DNA of 64,000 nucleotides from Chondrilla cf. caribensis (taxonomy: Eukaryota; Porifera; Demospongiae; Chondrillida; Chondrillidae), in assembly GCA_964020155.1 (NCBI GenBank), contig OZ026550.1:402501-466500 (forward strand), written 5' to 3'. Below the pieces are notes generated by a model, which made no database searches, was not told where the DNA came from, and saw nothing but the letters and a program-made list of their open reading frames with translations. The stretch's first letter is position 1; every line of letters begins with the position of its first letter. A program made the position numbers and the translations under genes. This document shows, one piece after another, positions 63,315 to 64,000 of this stretch.

Positions 63315-64000
63315 TCAGTTTTGCTTCTTCATCTCGGTCATCTCGTCTTGTAAGGCTTTCACAGTCTGTGATAGTCCCTCGATTTCCTTCAATGATTGCC
63401 GATACTTCTCTGCCACCATCTCCAAGTGTTGGGACATTGCTTCTTGTAAGTGCTTTGGCATTTTCTCCCTCAGCATCTCAAAGGTGCACCCGAAGTCCTT
63501 GTAAGCACAGGGTATAGTGTGTTTAGGGCAGTCTTGTCCGAGGTGAGTCTCCAGGTACCCCTGCTTGAGAGATCTCGCCTTGCAGCGATTTGGACAGCGT
63601 AGCGGCCAATGGGGACACTTTCTCCAGTGTGCGGTGGTCAGCTCCTTGTGCGTCATTTTACACTCGCTTTCGTCTCCAAGGTAACAGAAATGACAAATCG
63701 CCTCTCGGAGGGGACATTCGAAATTCAAGTGCAGATATTCGAGGTATCTTTGATATTCTTTACCACATCCTCTGTCACATGTGATTGTATGGTACGGACA
63801 TTTTCGGCTCATGTGGTTGTCAAGGTAACGGAGTTCCCCTTCCCATTGACAGCCGTAGCAATAATGTGGGCAGTAGATGGTTCTGTCTCTGATCTGTCTT
63901 TCAGTCTTTTGATCCTTACAAGTGGCGTATCCCATTTCCGGAGTGGTGCGGCAAAGCGGACAGGATTCTCTCTTTGTTTGCTCGATGCACCGTCCGCAGA
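63315..64000 (-). CDS. TRAF-like RING/zinc-finger protein, 5' end outside window
   Basis: The frame is open from the right edge to a TGA at 63,315-63,317. At the window edge it carries the second half of a RING finger (CGRCIEQ..SCPLCR). Next come about four TRAF-type zinc fingers rich in C/H (CPHYCYGC..HMSRKCPYHTITC, CPLREAICHFC, CPHWPLRCPNRC, CPKHTIPCAYKDFGC) and then a ~60-residue coiled coil ending the protein at MKKQN. It lacks the C-terminal TRAF-C (MATH) domain of receptor-associated TRAFs, so it is either a RING-TRAF-zinc-finger-only paralogue or one whose MATH exon is spliced differently. RING/TRAF proteins act as ubiquitin ligases and adaptors in innate signalling. An internal ATG at 63,935 is not the true start, since the RING lies upstream of it. 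Confidence 0.85.
   Translation of the reverse strand, partial: CGRCIEQTKRESCPLCRTTPEMGYATCKDQKTERQIRDRTIYCPHYCYGCQWEGELRYLDNHMSRKCPYHTITCDRGCGKEYQRYLEYLHLNFECPLREAICHFCYLGDESECKMTHKELTTAHWRKCPHWPLRCPNRCKARSLKQGYLETHLGQDCPKHTIPCAYKDFGCTFEMLREKMPKHLQEAMSQHLEMVAEKYRQSLKEIEGLSQTVKALQDEMTEMKKQN

Overview
The window is nuclear DNA of an invertebrate animal. The genes are split by GT-AG introns, several proteins are metazoan types (a TRIM protein with filamin and NHL repeats, a TRAF-like RING/zinc-finger protein, the nuclear-pore protein NUP210, the U5 snRNP factor TSSC4), and the spacers are full of satellites, CA/GT microsatellites and small foldback elements. A sponge or another early-branching animal is my best guess, but the sequence does not prove it. 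Starts given here are ATG codons; several long open frames begin upstream at TTG or GTG and were trimmed.

Layout. 1-13,560 is satellite DNA: about a dozen copies of a ~359-bp unit, then about 40 copies of an unrelated 187-bp unit, then diverged relatives of the 359-bp unit. 14,690-28,755 holds four genes with readable structures: a single-exon TRIM-NHL gene (-), head to head with an unrecognised two-exon, 389-aa Cys-rich protein (+); an unrecognised four-exon, 676-aa, low-complexity protein (-); and a single-exon TSSC4 homologue (-), head to head with NUP210. NUP210 (+, from 28,756) has seven exons whose junction phases agree, up to 32,577. It covers only the first ~277 residues of a protein that is normally about 1,900 residues long.

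The most remarkable part is 33,070-62,005. Where the rest of NUP210 should be, there is a ~29-kb tandem array of small intronless genes for a 230-233-aa DEDDh 3'-5' exonuclease of the REXO4/ISG20 type. I count 19 gene starts. Twelve are full-length, two have a 2-bp frameshift at nearly the same codon, three are cut at the same codon, and two keep only the beginning. One full-length copy has lost a catalytic aspartate (D167N). Copies differ in patches (start region, substrate-side loops, C-terminal tail), and related copies are interspersed, which suggests repeated segmental duplication with gene conversion. A tRNA-derived palindromic element with a 13-bp target-site duplication and two foldback elements sit between copies.

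After the array come 23 exact-period copies of a 31-bp repeat, then the 3' part of a TRAF-like gene (-) that runs off the right edge.
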